Assembly (NCBI RefSeq): GCF_017814275.1 | Contig: NZ_JAGIYQ010000015.1 | Coordinates: 1-64,000, forward strand | DNA length: 64,000 nt | Direction of reading: 5' to 3' | DNA from: Gottfriedia endophytica | GTDB lineage: Bacteria > Bacillota > Bacilli > Bacillales > Bacillaceae_G | In this document: positions 33,198 through 40,639 of the stretch, piece after piece | Layout of the letters: each line of letters starts with the position of its first letter | How positions within the stretch are numbered: position 1 is the first letter of the stretch | Translations under genes and position numbers: made by a program | Notes under the pieces: model-generated | The model's input: the letters and a program-made list of their open reading frames with translations, nothing else | Database searches by the model: none | What the model was told of the DNA's origin: nothing

Positions 33198-33211
33198 AGA
33201 ACAAATATTCG
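33198..33211 (-). promoter_or_regulatory. Likely LexA (SOS) box of uvrBA
   Basis: AGAACAAATATTCG matches the Bacillus LexA/DinR site CGAAC-N4-GTTCG at 8 of 10 fixed bases. It lies 72-85 bp upstream of uvrB. SOS control of uvrBA is established in B. subtilis. Confidence 0.6.
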
Positions 33212-33232
33212 CAATTGATTCTTTCGACAATT

Positions 33233-33280
33233 AAAAAATAGCACAATTGATACGCTTTATTGCGTACAATTGTGCTATTT
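33233..33280 (-). terminator. Terminator of the gene at 33463-34062
   Basis: Minus strand: AAATAGCACAATTG and CAATTGTGCTATTT form a 14-bp stem with a 17-nt loop that itself contains TACGC/GCGTA, followed by TTTTAATT. It lies beyond repeat copy 5. Confidence 0.85.
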
Positions 33281-33290
33281 AACACCGAGA

Positions 33291-33418
33291 GTTGATTTCC
33301 ACTCCAGGTTGCTCGCTTTCCGTGGGGCGGGCGTTGAGCCTCCTCGGCGAAATCGCCTGCGGGGTCTCACCTGTCCCGCTACTCCCACAGGAGTCTCGCA
33401 CCTTCCTCTCCAATCAAC
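33291..33418. repeat. Dispersed intergenic repeat, copy 5
   Basis: Core from GTTGATTTCCACTCCAGG to CTCCAATCAAC, with a shortened central loop (CCTCGGCGAAATCGCCTGC instead of CCTCGTCGCTATCGCTCCTGC). It lies inside the 3' UTR of the gene at 33463-34062. Confidence 0.88.
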
Positions 33419-33462
33419 TTATTTATCATCTATTTTATTTTGAGTCAAAAACTGTTTTGTTG

Positions 33463-34062
33463 CTATTCACCAGAAAGATCTACAATTTGAGGTTTCGATT
33501 TCACATTCAATAAATACGTAATAATACTCAAGATCATTAGGCAGAAGGTAACATTTTGTGAAATTCCAATCATGTCCTTCCAACTTCCTGTACCGTTTAC
33601 GACCAACTGTAAGAATAATCCTAAAAGTAAAGATAATAGTGTATAAGGTGTTTTCTTTACGTAAAATCCTACCAATCCACCGAGAATACCACCGACGGCT
33701 GATGCTCCGTACCAAGTTGCATATGCGATTATCTGCTCTTTAAATGATATTGTGACTGGTACCTTCTCATAAAAATAGCCAATTAGGAAATAAAACGTAA
33801 TCGCAATAAGGGTATAGATAGCACCTAATAATACTGCTTTTCTAGTATCGTCAGCAAATTTGTAACCAACAAACATGGCAAGTATAAACCATACTGGTAA
33901 GGAATTTATCATTACAGCTAAATATGAAGTAATAAATTTAAAAACTGTTACTCCATCGCTTAAATTCGGTAAGTTATCAGAAACAACTGAAAAGTATCCG
34001 ACAATTAAACCCATGATTAATGTAAAAGCAATGAAACTACTTGCATTCCCTCTACTATTCAA
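33463..34062 (-). CDS. Six-span membrane protein, possibly DUF6518-like
   Basis: A 199-aa hydrophobic protein with about six membrane segments (FIAFTLIMGLIVGYFSV, SLPVWFILAMFVGYKFA, AVLLGAIYTLIAITFYFLIG, WYGASAVGGILGGLVGF, TLLSLLLGLFLQLVV, VTFCLMILSIITYLL). Pattern resembles DUF6518 membrane proteins as I recall them. It is the last gene behind the ABC operon, 38 bp after the beta-propeller-type gene, and may belong to it. Function unknown. Confidence 0.7.
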   Translation of the reverse strand: MNSRGNASSFIAFTLIMGLIVGYFSVVSDNLPNLSDGVTVFKFITSYLAVMINSLPVWFILAMFVGYKFADDTRKAVLLGAIYTLIAITFYFLIGYFYEKVPVTISFKEQIIAYATWYGASAVGGILGGLVGFYVKKTPYTLLSLLLGLFLQLVVNGTGSWKDMIGISQNVTFCLMILSIITYLLNVKSKPQIVDLSGE

Positions 34063-34100
34063 TGAAATCTCTCCCTTAATTACTTTTATTGTAATTGGGC

Positions 34101-35333
34101 CTAGTTTATATAAATATTATTACTAAATAGTTTAACCATATTATCTTTCATGTCTTTATTGTTGTTATTTTTAATAACAACTCTTCCTTTATAGATTGGT
34201 TTATTTGTTTGCAAATCTACAACCATAATACTCGGAAGACTATTATCAATGTTTTTTGTACTTACTACATACAGTTTATCATTTTTAATTTTAAAGTCAT
34301 TAACGCTATTTGTCCCAAAGGAACTATTCAAAAACCGTTGTTCACTAACTATTTTTTGTAATTTTAAGTTGTATTTAAGTACATCCATTCCTTTATCATC
34401 TTGAGTAATAGAGTAAACAATATCGCCTTGTTGAAATAGTCTAGTAGAATGAGCCAATTTATTTATTTTTTCTTGAGACATTTTTGGGGTTTCTATTTGA
34501 TTTGTTTTTAAATTATATACCATGACGTTACTACTAAGTTCCTTTGAAGATGGTTGGTTTCCATCAACACCTACTGTCTCTTTCGTAACAACTTTTGTGG
34601 CAACTTCGTAGTTTTTAGGTTCAGTAACATCAACTTCTTGTGGACCGCTAATATCATTTCTAATTCCATTCACTTCATTTTGACCTTGAACGATTGTAGA
34701 ATGATTAACAACCTCTTTTTTCACTAAGTTAATACTATATTCTTGAATTGCTGTGAAGCTTTTGTTTGAATAACCACTTGTTATAATCTTTAATTCTTTC
34801 CCGATCACTTGTACATCTGTTATGTTAATGTAGGAATAACTTCCATTTAAGGGTGCCGGTATGTCAAAAGATTGTGTTTCATTATTTTTTTTGTCTAATG
34901 TGTAGATTTTAAAATGAATACCACTTACTTGATGATTAGAATCATATGAATAATCCATTCTTCCATAAACAATAAAGTTGTTTTCAATATAGAATCCATT
35001 TGAATCTTTTTTACCACGCATGAATTGGCGCTCTTCTTTTTGGAGCTTATTTAATTTTTCTAGATTAAAATCAACTGGTTCTAATTGATCAATAAAAGAT
35101 TTTTGACTACTATAGCTACTACCTTTTTGTGTAATAGATACAGGTTCGCTTCTAGAACCCTTACTATAAATACTAGACAATAAGATAGGAGAAGCTTCAT
35201 TTTTATCTCCATATTCATTTTTTATATAAATTTCTGGTAGATTACTTGCAGATAATCCTACTCTTACATAAAATGTTCCCAGCGTGATAACGGCAATCAC
35301 TAGTAATATAATGCTATTCCTATATCGCTTCAT
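34101..35333 (-). CDS. Membrane-anchored extracytoplasmic protein, beta-propeller-like
   Basis: A 410-aa protein with one N-terminal membrane anchor (IILLVIAVITLGTFYVRVGL) and a large outside domain rich in strand-turn repeats (IENNFIVYGRMDYSYDS, NITDVQVIGKELKIITSGY, FQQGDIVYSITQDDKGMDVL, FKIKNDKLYVVSTKN), which suggests a beta-propeller. There is no lipobox. It follows the ABC permease by 11 bp in the ytrA-like operon. A role as an extracellular partner of the transporter is inferred from position. Not a family I recognise. Confidence 0.75.
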   Translation of the reverse strand: MKRYRNSIILLVIAVITLGTFYVRVGLSASNLPEIYIKNEYGDKNEASPILLSSIYSKGSRSEPVSITQKGSSYSSQKSFIDQLEPVDFNLEKLNKLQKEERQFMRGKKDSNGFYIENNFIVYGRMDYSYDSNHQVSGIHFKIYTLDKKNNETQSFDIPAPLNGSYSYINITDVQVIGKELKIITSGYSNKSFTAIQEYSINLVKKEVVNHSTIVQGQNEVNGIRNDISGPQEVDVTEPKNYEVATKVVTKETVGVDGNQPSSKELSSNVMVYNLKTNQIETPKMSQEKINKLAHSTRLFQQGDIVYSITQDDKGMDVLKYNLKLQKIVSEQRFLNSSFGTNSVNDFKIKNDKLYVVSTKNIDNSLPSIMVVDLQTNKPIYKGRVVIKNNNNKDMKDNMVKLFSNNIYIN

Positions 35334-35344
35334 AATATCCCCTC

Positions 35345-36190
35345 CTAAACTCCTACTTTTTTATTTAATAACCACTTACTAATCCAAATAGAAAGGGCAC
35401 CTATTAATAAACAAATAATAATTTCAATAATCAGTAATTCGGATGGATAAAAATATCCAGATGGAACAACACTTCCGTTTATATAGATAGGGCATATAAA
35501 AAGTGTTATCGCAAATACAAAATAAATGATCCCTAATATGATTCCTTTCCATCGAAAGCTTCTTTCTAGTAAAATACCTGTAAAAATAACGAGAAGAGAG
35601 ATAAAACCTAGACCATAACTTAACAAAAATTGTATGAAATCTTTAGGAATTAATAACGATAAAAATGCATTTCTACTATTAATACTATTAATGTCTAAAA
35701 TTGAAACTGGAACTTGCAATTCATTGGGCAATATTGAATGGTAAATGAAACCCTCAAGAGGAAGTAACAGCATTTGCAAAGCTATCATACCAAATACCAA
35801 TAGTAAAATTGTTGTAGCTTTCGCTAGATAAATTGAAATTCGGTTACTTGGTAACATAAACAGTCGATAAGAAAATAGATTTTTCCCGAACCAATCACGA
35901 TACCAAATCAAGAAAACATAGATTAATAAAGTAGCTACTGCTAATAATATTGGGAATAAAAAGTACGTCGATAATGCTACTGTTTGAAAATCAATAGGGC
36001 CATTATTTTTTACATAATCCACTAATGACATTGAACCATTTTGGAGACTATTTTTTACTTTTCCTAAATCCTGATGAAACACATACCATACTCCACCTAG
36101 TTGAAGTAACGACACTAAAATAATTAATCCGATATATATTTTGCTAAAACGATTCAGCTCGAAATTGACTAATTTTAAAAATCGATTCAC
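35345..36190 (-). CDS. ABC transporter permease
   Basis: A 281-aa membrane protein with six hydrophobic segments (IYIGLIILVSLLQLGGVWYV; ALSTYFLFPILLAVATLLIYVF; ATTILLLVFGMIALQMLLLP; FLLSYGLGFISLLVIFTGILL; GIILGIIYFVFAITLFICPIY; LLIIEIIICLLIGALSIWI) and one long external loop after the first. The GTG start overlaps the ABC ATPase stop (GTGA) and has AGAGGTG upstream, so the pair is coupled. With the ATPase it should form a YtrBCD-like exporter or sensor complex. Confidence 0.88.
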   Translation of the reverse strand: MNRFLKLVNFELNRFSKIYIGLIILVSLLQLGGVWYVFHQDLGKVKNSLQNGSMSLVDYVKNNGPIDFQTVALSTYFLFPILLAVATLLIYVFLIWYRDWFGKNLFSYRLFMLPSNRISIYLAKATTILLLVFGMIALQMLLLPLEGFIYHSILPNELQVPVSILDINSINSRNAFLSLLIPKDFIQFLLSYGLGFISLLVIFTGILLERSFRWKGIILGIIYFVFAITLFICPIYINGSVVPSGYFYPSELLIIEIIICLLIGALSIWISKWLLNKKVGV

Positions 36191-36876
36191 TGTTGATACA
36201 CCTCTCTCATCACATCCGTTACAGATTTCCCTTCTTCAAGGCGAACGTCCTCTGTGATAAAGTCTCTTATTACTTTTCCGTTATCTAATAAAATGACTTT
36301 ATCAATTAAATGTTCAATGTCATTAATTTCATGTGTAGTAATGATTACTCCACGGTCTTCAATTAAGTGACTAGTGAATACATTTGCGATTTGTTCTCTA
36401 CTGAACATATCAATTCCCGAAAATGGTTCATCCATCAATATGTAATCAACATCTAACGCTAATCCAAACATCAAATTGGCTTTTGCAGCATTACCTTTTG
36501 ACAGTTCACTAAGGCGACTAGATGGATCTAAACGGAAAAACTGACACAACTCATTTGCACGTACTTGATTCCAAGTTGTATAAAAATCACTCATAAACGT
36601 CATTCCATCTTGAACAGTCATTTGCGGAAGCATTGTAAGGGTATCCGGAATGAATGTAATTTTTTCGTACATGCTAGGTTGAATTTTCTGTTCATCAATC
36701 AGAATTTCACCACCTTGAATTGGTGTTAATCCCATAATGGCTTTTAAAGTTGTTGATTTTCCCACACCGTTAATACCGATTAAACAAGTGATTTCTCCTT
36801 TATTAGCCGTAAAGGAAATTTCATCTAATACTTTTTTCCGGCCAAATTTCTTTACGACTTTTTTTACCTCGATCAT
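36187..36876 (-). CDS. ABC transporter ATP-binding protein (YtrB-like)
   Basis: A 229-aa ABC ATPase: Walker A LIGINGVGKST (about 33-43), a variant signature LSKGNAAKANL in place of LSGGQ, Walker B YILMDEP and H-loop TTHEI. The LSKGN signature is typical of YtrB/EcsA-type exporters. It follows the GntR gene by 12 bp and is coupled to the permease. In B. subtilis the ytr operon responds to cell wall antibiotics. Confidence 0.92.
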   Translation of the reverse strand: MIEVKKVVKKFGRKKVLDEISFTANKGEITCLIGINGVGKSTTLKAIMGLTPIQGGEILIDEQKIQPSMYEKITFIPDTLTMLPQMTVQDGMTFMSDFYTTWNQVRANELCQFFRLDPSSRLSELSKGNAAKANLMFGLALDVDYILMDEPFSGIDMFSREQIANVFTSHLIEDRGVIITTHEINDIEHLIDKVILLDNGKVIRDFITEDVRLEEGKSVTDVMREVYQQ

Positions 36877-36888
36877 AATTTTCCCTCC

Positions 36889-37266
36889 TTACATATTGTC
36901 ATTTTTCGTTTCGTATTTTTCTTTCACTTTTTTTAGTAATTCATCAACTGGAACATTAATTACCTTTACAGATGAAATAAATGTATCGATTGCTTCTGAA
37001 ATTAACTCTTCACGTACTGACTGTAAAACAACTTCATCAGTTGTTATTCGACTAGGAAAATTTCGTTCAGTTGTAATCAATCCTTGTTCCTCCATTTCTT
37101 TGTACGCCTTTTGAGCAGTATTTGGATTTATTTTTAACAAGCCAGCAAGCTCTCTTCTTGATGGAATTTCTTCTCCAGCTTTTAATTTACCTGTAGCAAT
37201 CTTCTCTTTAAAATAACGAACAACCTGTAAATACACTGGATCACGACTGTTAATATTCAATTCCAT
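36889..37266 (-). CDS. GntR-family regulator, YtrA subfamily
   Basis: A 125-aa protein: winged HTH MELNINSRDPVYLQVVRYFK, PSRRELAGLLKINPNTAQKAY, LITTERNFPSRI, then a short helical C-terminal dimer domain of about 50 residues, which defines the YtrA subfamily (about 120-130 aa). The ATG at 37266 follows GGAGGTGGGTAC; longer frames upstream run through the promoter. First gene of the GntR-ABC-permease operon and probably its repressor through the site at 37321-37342. Confidence 0.94.
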   Translation of the reverse strand: MELNINSRDPVYLQVVRYFKEKIATGKLKAGEEIPSRRELAGLLKINPNTAQKAYKEMEEQGLITTERNFPSRITTDEVVLQSVREELISEAIDTFISSVKVINVPVDELLKKVKEKYETKNDNM

Positions 37267-37320
37267 GTACCCACCTCCTAATACATCTCTAAGTACTGTT
37301 ATGTAGACAATTTCTAGTGT

Positions 37321-37383
37321 GTGTACTAAGTAGTTCATACACTTTATATGTGTACTATACAGATAATACACCGATGCTGTCAA
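37321..37383 (-). promoter_or_regulatory. Promoter and YtrA-like operator
   Basis: Minus strand: -35 TTGACA (37378-37383), 18-bp spacer, -10 TATAGT (37354-37359). Just downstream is the inverted repeat GTGTA-N12-TACAC (37321-37342), close to the AGTGTA-N13-TACACT site described for B. subtilis YtrA. The site lies over the expected transcription start. Confidence 0.75.
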
Positions 37384-37421
37384 GTTTATTTTCTGAAATT
37401 TTATAAAACATATTTTCACCC

Positions 37422-37462
37422 AAAAAAGCAAAAAGCCAAGAATATTAATAACATTCTTGGCT
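37422..37462 (-). terminator. Terminator of the nitroreductase gene
   Basis: Minus strand: AAGCCAAGAAT and ATTCTTGGCTT form an 11-bp stem with an 8-nt loop, followed by TTTGCTTTTTT. Confidence 0.92.
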
Positions 37463-37476
37463 TATCTTCTATTTTA

Positions 37477-38037
37477 CTATTTATAAATCGTTAACTTTTC
37501 TCTAGCATCTGTACGAGGTTTAGCAGTAGGAGCTTCATCAAAATATCCGATTAATAATAACCCCACTACTCTTTCATCTTCTCTTACACCTGCTTTTTCC
37601 TTAAAGAGAGGATTATGCATGAATTTTCCTGTCTTCCAAAGGACACCTAACTCTTTTTCCCAAGCTAGTAGTTGGAAGTTTTGAATCAGTGCCGAAACAG
37701 CGCATATGTCTTCAGTAAATTGATGATTATCTTCAGAATCTGGCATCACAACTAATAATGCAGCTGGTACATTTCTAAAATAATTCGCCTTATTTTGAGC
37801 ACCCGTTGGAATTTCTGCGTCACCGTAAGTACTTAAAAATGCATCCGCTACTTTATTTCTTCCTTCTTCTTGAAATAATAGAAAGCGCCACGGCTCATTC
37901 AAATGATGGTTTGGAGCCCAAACTGCATCATTTAAAATCTCTATGATGTCATTTTCATTTACAGTCTTATCATTATATTTTTTAACAGTTCTTCTACTTC
38001 TAACGATTTCGGCAACTGTCATTGTTTTTGATTTCAT
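37477..38037 (-). CDS. Nitroreductase family protein
   Basis: A 186-aa FMN-dependent oxidoreductase fold: N-terminal EIVRSRRTVKKYNDKTV with Arg for FMN phosphate, WAPNHHLNEPWRF, central CAVSALIQNFQLLAWEKELG and the C-terminal VVGLLLIGYFDEAP. Such enzymes reduce nitro compounds or quinones with NAD(P)H; the YdjA-like subgroup fits the length. Monocistronic, with its own terminator. Substrate unknown. Confidence 0.93.
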   Translation of the reverse strand: MKSKTMTVAEIVRSRRTVKKYNDKTVNENDIIEILNDAVWAPNHHLNEPWRFLLFQEEGRNKVADAFLSTYGDAEIPTGAQNKANYFRNVPAALLVVMPDSEDNHQFTEDICAVSALIQNFQLLAWEKELGVLWKTGKFMHNPLFKEKAGVREDERVVGLLLIGYFDEAPTAKPRTDAREKLTIYK

Positions 38038-38094
38038 TATTTTCTCCCTTTTATTTTTAATTTACAACTTAAGTTAAATCTTAATTATTTATAC

Positions 38095-38129
38095 GAAAAG
38101 GAGCTGATTTATATGTCCAGCTCCTTTTC
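38095..38129 (-). terminator. Terminator of the FTR1-lipoprotein operon
   Basis: Minus strand: GAAAAGGAGCTG and CAGCTCCTTTTC form a 12-bp stem with an 11-nt loop; the T-tract is within and just after the stem. Confidence 0.82.
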
Positions 38130-38139
38130 ATTCACATTT

Positions 38140-38853
38140 TTATTTTAATTTTGCTACGTCTGTTAATACTGCATCTAAATCATTTGATGCTTTTGTTAAT
38201 GTTGCTTGATCAAGTGATGAAGCTTTTGCTCCAGCTTCAATAATTCCTAGTGGATCTTCTACTTTACCATAAAGCGCTTGGTCTTTTGCTTTTACATTGT
38301 CTTCAAATTGTGACCAAGATTTCTCAAGGTTTTCACTGTCTGTTTTTACTTTTTCAGCGTCTTTTGCATTTAAATCAGTATTTAATTGCTTTAGAGTTTC
38401 TTTCATTTGAGTTGCTCCATCAGCAATTGATACTACAGTTGACTTTTTAGCATCTAATTTCGCTACGTCTGTTAACACTGCATCTAAATCATTTGATGCT
38501 TTTGTTAATGTTGCTTGATCAAGTGATGAAGCTTTTGCTCCAGCTTCAATAATTCCTAGTGGACCTTCCACTTTTCCATATTGGGCTGCATCTTTTTCTT
38601 TTACATTGTCTTCAAATTTTGACCAAGATTTCTCAAGATTTTCACTGTCTGTTTTTACTTTAGCAGCGTCTTTTGCATTTAAATCAGTATTTAATTGCTT
38701 TAGAGTTTCTTTCATTTGAGTTGCTCCATCAGCAATTGATAACTTAGTTGTCGTAGTTGTTTTTTTAGGCGTATCACTCGTGTTTGTTCCACACGCTGCC
38801 AATGATAATGAAATGGCTGCAAATAATACGGCAATATTTTTTTTAGCTAGCAT
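38140..38853 (-). CDS. Lipoprotein with two near-identical helical repeats, iron-uptake associated
   Basis: A 237-aa lipoprotein: signal peptide and lipobox SLAACGTN (Cys at about 21), then two 103-residue repeats (about 39-141 and 142-237). Each repeat has SIADGATQMKETLKQL, SENLEKSWSKFEDNV, YGKVEGPLGIIEAGAKA. The repeats are almost identical at DNA level (38153-38461 versus 38462 onward), so the duplication is recent. The SW-x-x-FED-x-V plus Y-x-x-VE-x-P pattern recurs in the outside domain of the adjacent FTR1 permease. Its start lies 11 bp inside the permease gene. Probably an extracytoplasmic iron-binding partner; inferred. Confidence 0.88.
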   Translation of the reverse strand: MLAKKNIAVLFAAISLSLAACGTNTSDTPKKTTTTTKLSIADGATQMKETLKQLNTDLNAKDAAKVKTDSENLEKSWSKFEDNVKEKDAAQYGKVEGPLGIIEAGAKASSLDQATLTKASNDLDAVLTDVAKLDAKKSTVVSIADGATQMKETLKQLNTDLNAKDAEKVKTDSENLEKSWSQFEDNVKAKDQALYGKVEDPLGIIEAGAKASSLDQATLTKASNDLDAVLTDVAKLK

Positions 38854-40348
38854 GTTTAGAATCTCCTTGTTTATCTTCTCTAATTTTTTTATCTTTTCGT
38901 TTATTTATGATTGCTACAACAATTGCTACTACTAGTAGAAATACTTGAGGAATAAAGCTTTCCCATGTTGGATAAACAGCAAAGAAGTCAATTGTTGGAA
39001 TTGGTGCCTGTGTTGCTGGAAGTAATCCAGCTAACTGTAATCCGTGTATACCCATTCCAGTAAATTTAATGCATAAATACATCATTAAAATACTTGAAAC
39101 TAAGAAAAATGGGCGCATAGGAATTTTTAGTCCAACTTTTAAAATTAAATAGCTAAGTATGATCAAAATAATAAACCCTAATGCAATTCCCATTAATAAT
39201 ACAGGAATTTTAATCGATGATGCCATACCAATAAAGAATAGAACAGTCTCAGTTCCTTCTCTAAATACAGCTAGGAATGATAAAATTGCTAATGACCATA
39301 GACTTCCAGCATTAATTGCTTTTGTACTTTGAGTTCGAATATATTTATTCCATTCTGAAAGGCTCGATTTACTGTGAAGCCAATAGCTCATGTAAAGCAA
39401 CATAACTGCTGCAAAAACGCCAGTCCAACCAGATATTAAGAAGTTATTACTTCCAAAAGTCCCCGCTGAGAAAAGGAGATTAACGATAACTCCTAAAATA
39501 ATACTTACTCCTAATCCAGATCCAACACCGACCCAGATCCATTTACTTTTATCTTCATGTCCAGCTTTCTTCAAAAATCCAAGAAGTGCAACGACAACTA
39601 ATAACCCCTCTAACCCTTCACGTAATAGAATGGTTGTTGCATCCATCATGTTATAACTTGTTTTCTCAGCTAGTGGTGATAAATAATCACGCATACCTTG
39701 AATCGTCTTTTTCGCACCACTTACGTCAGGATTTTGGGATGATAGCATCGCATAAGACATTACCATATCTTTTTCCGCATCTGCGTATATTTTTGATGAT
39801 TGTGTTATAACAACACCTTCAACATTTAGCCAAGACTCACGAAACTTTTCAATATCTGCCTTGGCACTATTAACATTACCTTCATCTAGTTTCTTTAATG
39901 AATCATTTAATAATAGAATTAAATCCGAAACATTACCTTGTTTATTACTTTTTTGACTGCTATTATTTGATGTTTTCGGAAATTTTCCTGAAATAACTTT
40001 TTCATTAGTTTGTTCTAGATTTAAGAATGCTTTTAGCACATTCTCTTTATTTACAGGTTGTTGAGCAAAAGCAAACTGTACCTGTCCCATATTATCTTCA
40101 ATGCCTTTATATGCCTCTGTAGAACCTTGCTTAACACCATCCTCAATCTTAAGCCAAGTTGATTGGAAGGTTTTAAACTCATTAGCCGCTCCTTGAACGT
40201 CATTTTTTTGCACAAGTTCCACAGCTTTTTCAATTAATTTATTTGCATTTGTTAAATCATCTGCCGAAGTGGCAGCATAACTGTCTACAGGTATAATAAA
40301 AGCGCCAATAAACAGAGAAAGTAAAATTGCTTGTATTACTTTCTTCAT
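38843..40348 (-). CDS. FTR1-family iron permease with N-terminal helical domain
   Basis: A 501-aa protein: signal peptide (ILLSLFIGAFIIPVDSYA), an outside helical domain of about 190 residues with two copies of a SW/TW-x-x-(I/V)E-G-V motif (FQSTWLKIEDGV, FRESWLNVEGVV), then about seven membrane spans with the two iron-transport motifs REGLEGLL and REGTETVL. FTR1/EfeU permeases take up iron, usually with an oxidase or a heme peroxidase. Here the only partner is the downstream lipoprotein with which it overlaps by 11 bp. A Fur box lies 43 bp upstream of the start. Confidence 0.93.
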   Translation of the reverse strand: MKKVIQAILLSLFIGAFIIPVDSYAATSADDLTNANKLIEKAVELVQKNDVQGAANEFKTFQSTWLKIEDGVKQGSTEAYKGIEDNMGQVQFAFAQQPVNKENVLKAFLNLEQTNEKVISGKFPKTSNNSSQKSNKQGNVSDLILLLNDSLKKLDEGNVNSAKADIEKFRESWLNVEGVVITQSSKIYADAEKDMVMSYAMLSSQNPDVSGAKKTIQGMRDYLSPLAEKTSYNMMDATTILLREGLEGLLVVVALLGFLKKAGHEDKSKWIWVGVGSGLGVSIILGVIVNLLFSAGTFGSNNFLISGWTGVFAAVMLLYMSYWLHSKSSLSEWNKYIRTQSTKAINAGSLWSLAILSFLAVFREGTETVLFFIGMASSIKIPVLLMGIALGFIILIILSYLILKVGLKIPMRPFFLVSSILMMYLCIKFTGMGIHGLQLAGLLPATQAPIPTIDFFAVYPTWESFIPQVFLLVVAIVVAIINKRKDKKIREDKQGDSKHAS

Positions 40349-40390
40349 CTTATCTCTCCCTAACTACCTTAAATTATAATTATTCTAATT

Positions 40391-40409
40391 AAAAATGAAA
40401 ATCATTATC
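40391..40409 (-). promoter_or_regulatory. Fur box upstream of the FTR1 permease
   Basis: Minus strand GATAATGATTTTCATTTTT matches the 19-bp Fur consensus GATAATGATTATCATTATC at 17 positions. Supports iron repression of the operon. Confidence 0.82.
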
Positions 40410-40579
40410 AATTAGTACATTTAAATTATATTTTTTGAGATACTAGATGTCAATACAAAATTTCTTCCAACTATGATAGAAATATATTTATATAATATGT
40501 TTATGAGAATTGTGTCCAAATGTTTCAGAGGAAATTTCATTTTTAGTACTATTGAGAATCAAGCTATCACTCAACAAAA

Positions 40580-40625
40580 TAAAAAATCCAGACTAGTAAA
40601 CTGTATCTTTTTACTTGTCTGGATC
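40580..40625 (-). terminator. Terminator of helD
   Basis: Minus strand: ATCCAGACAAGTAAA and TTTACTAGTCTGGAT pair with one mismatch, followed by TTTTTATTTT. Confidence 0.9.
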
Positions 40626-40639
40626 TTGAAAAATGATTA

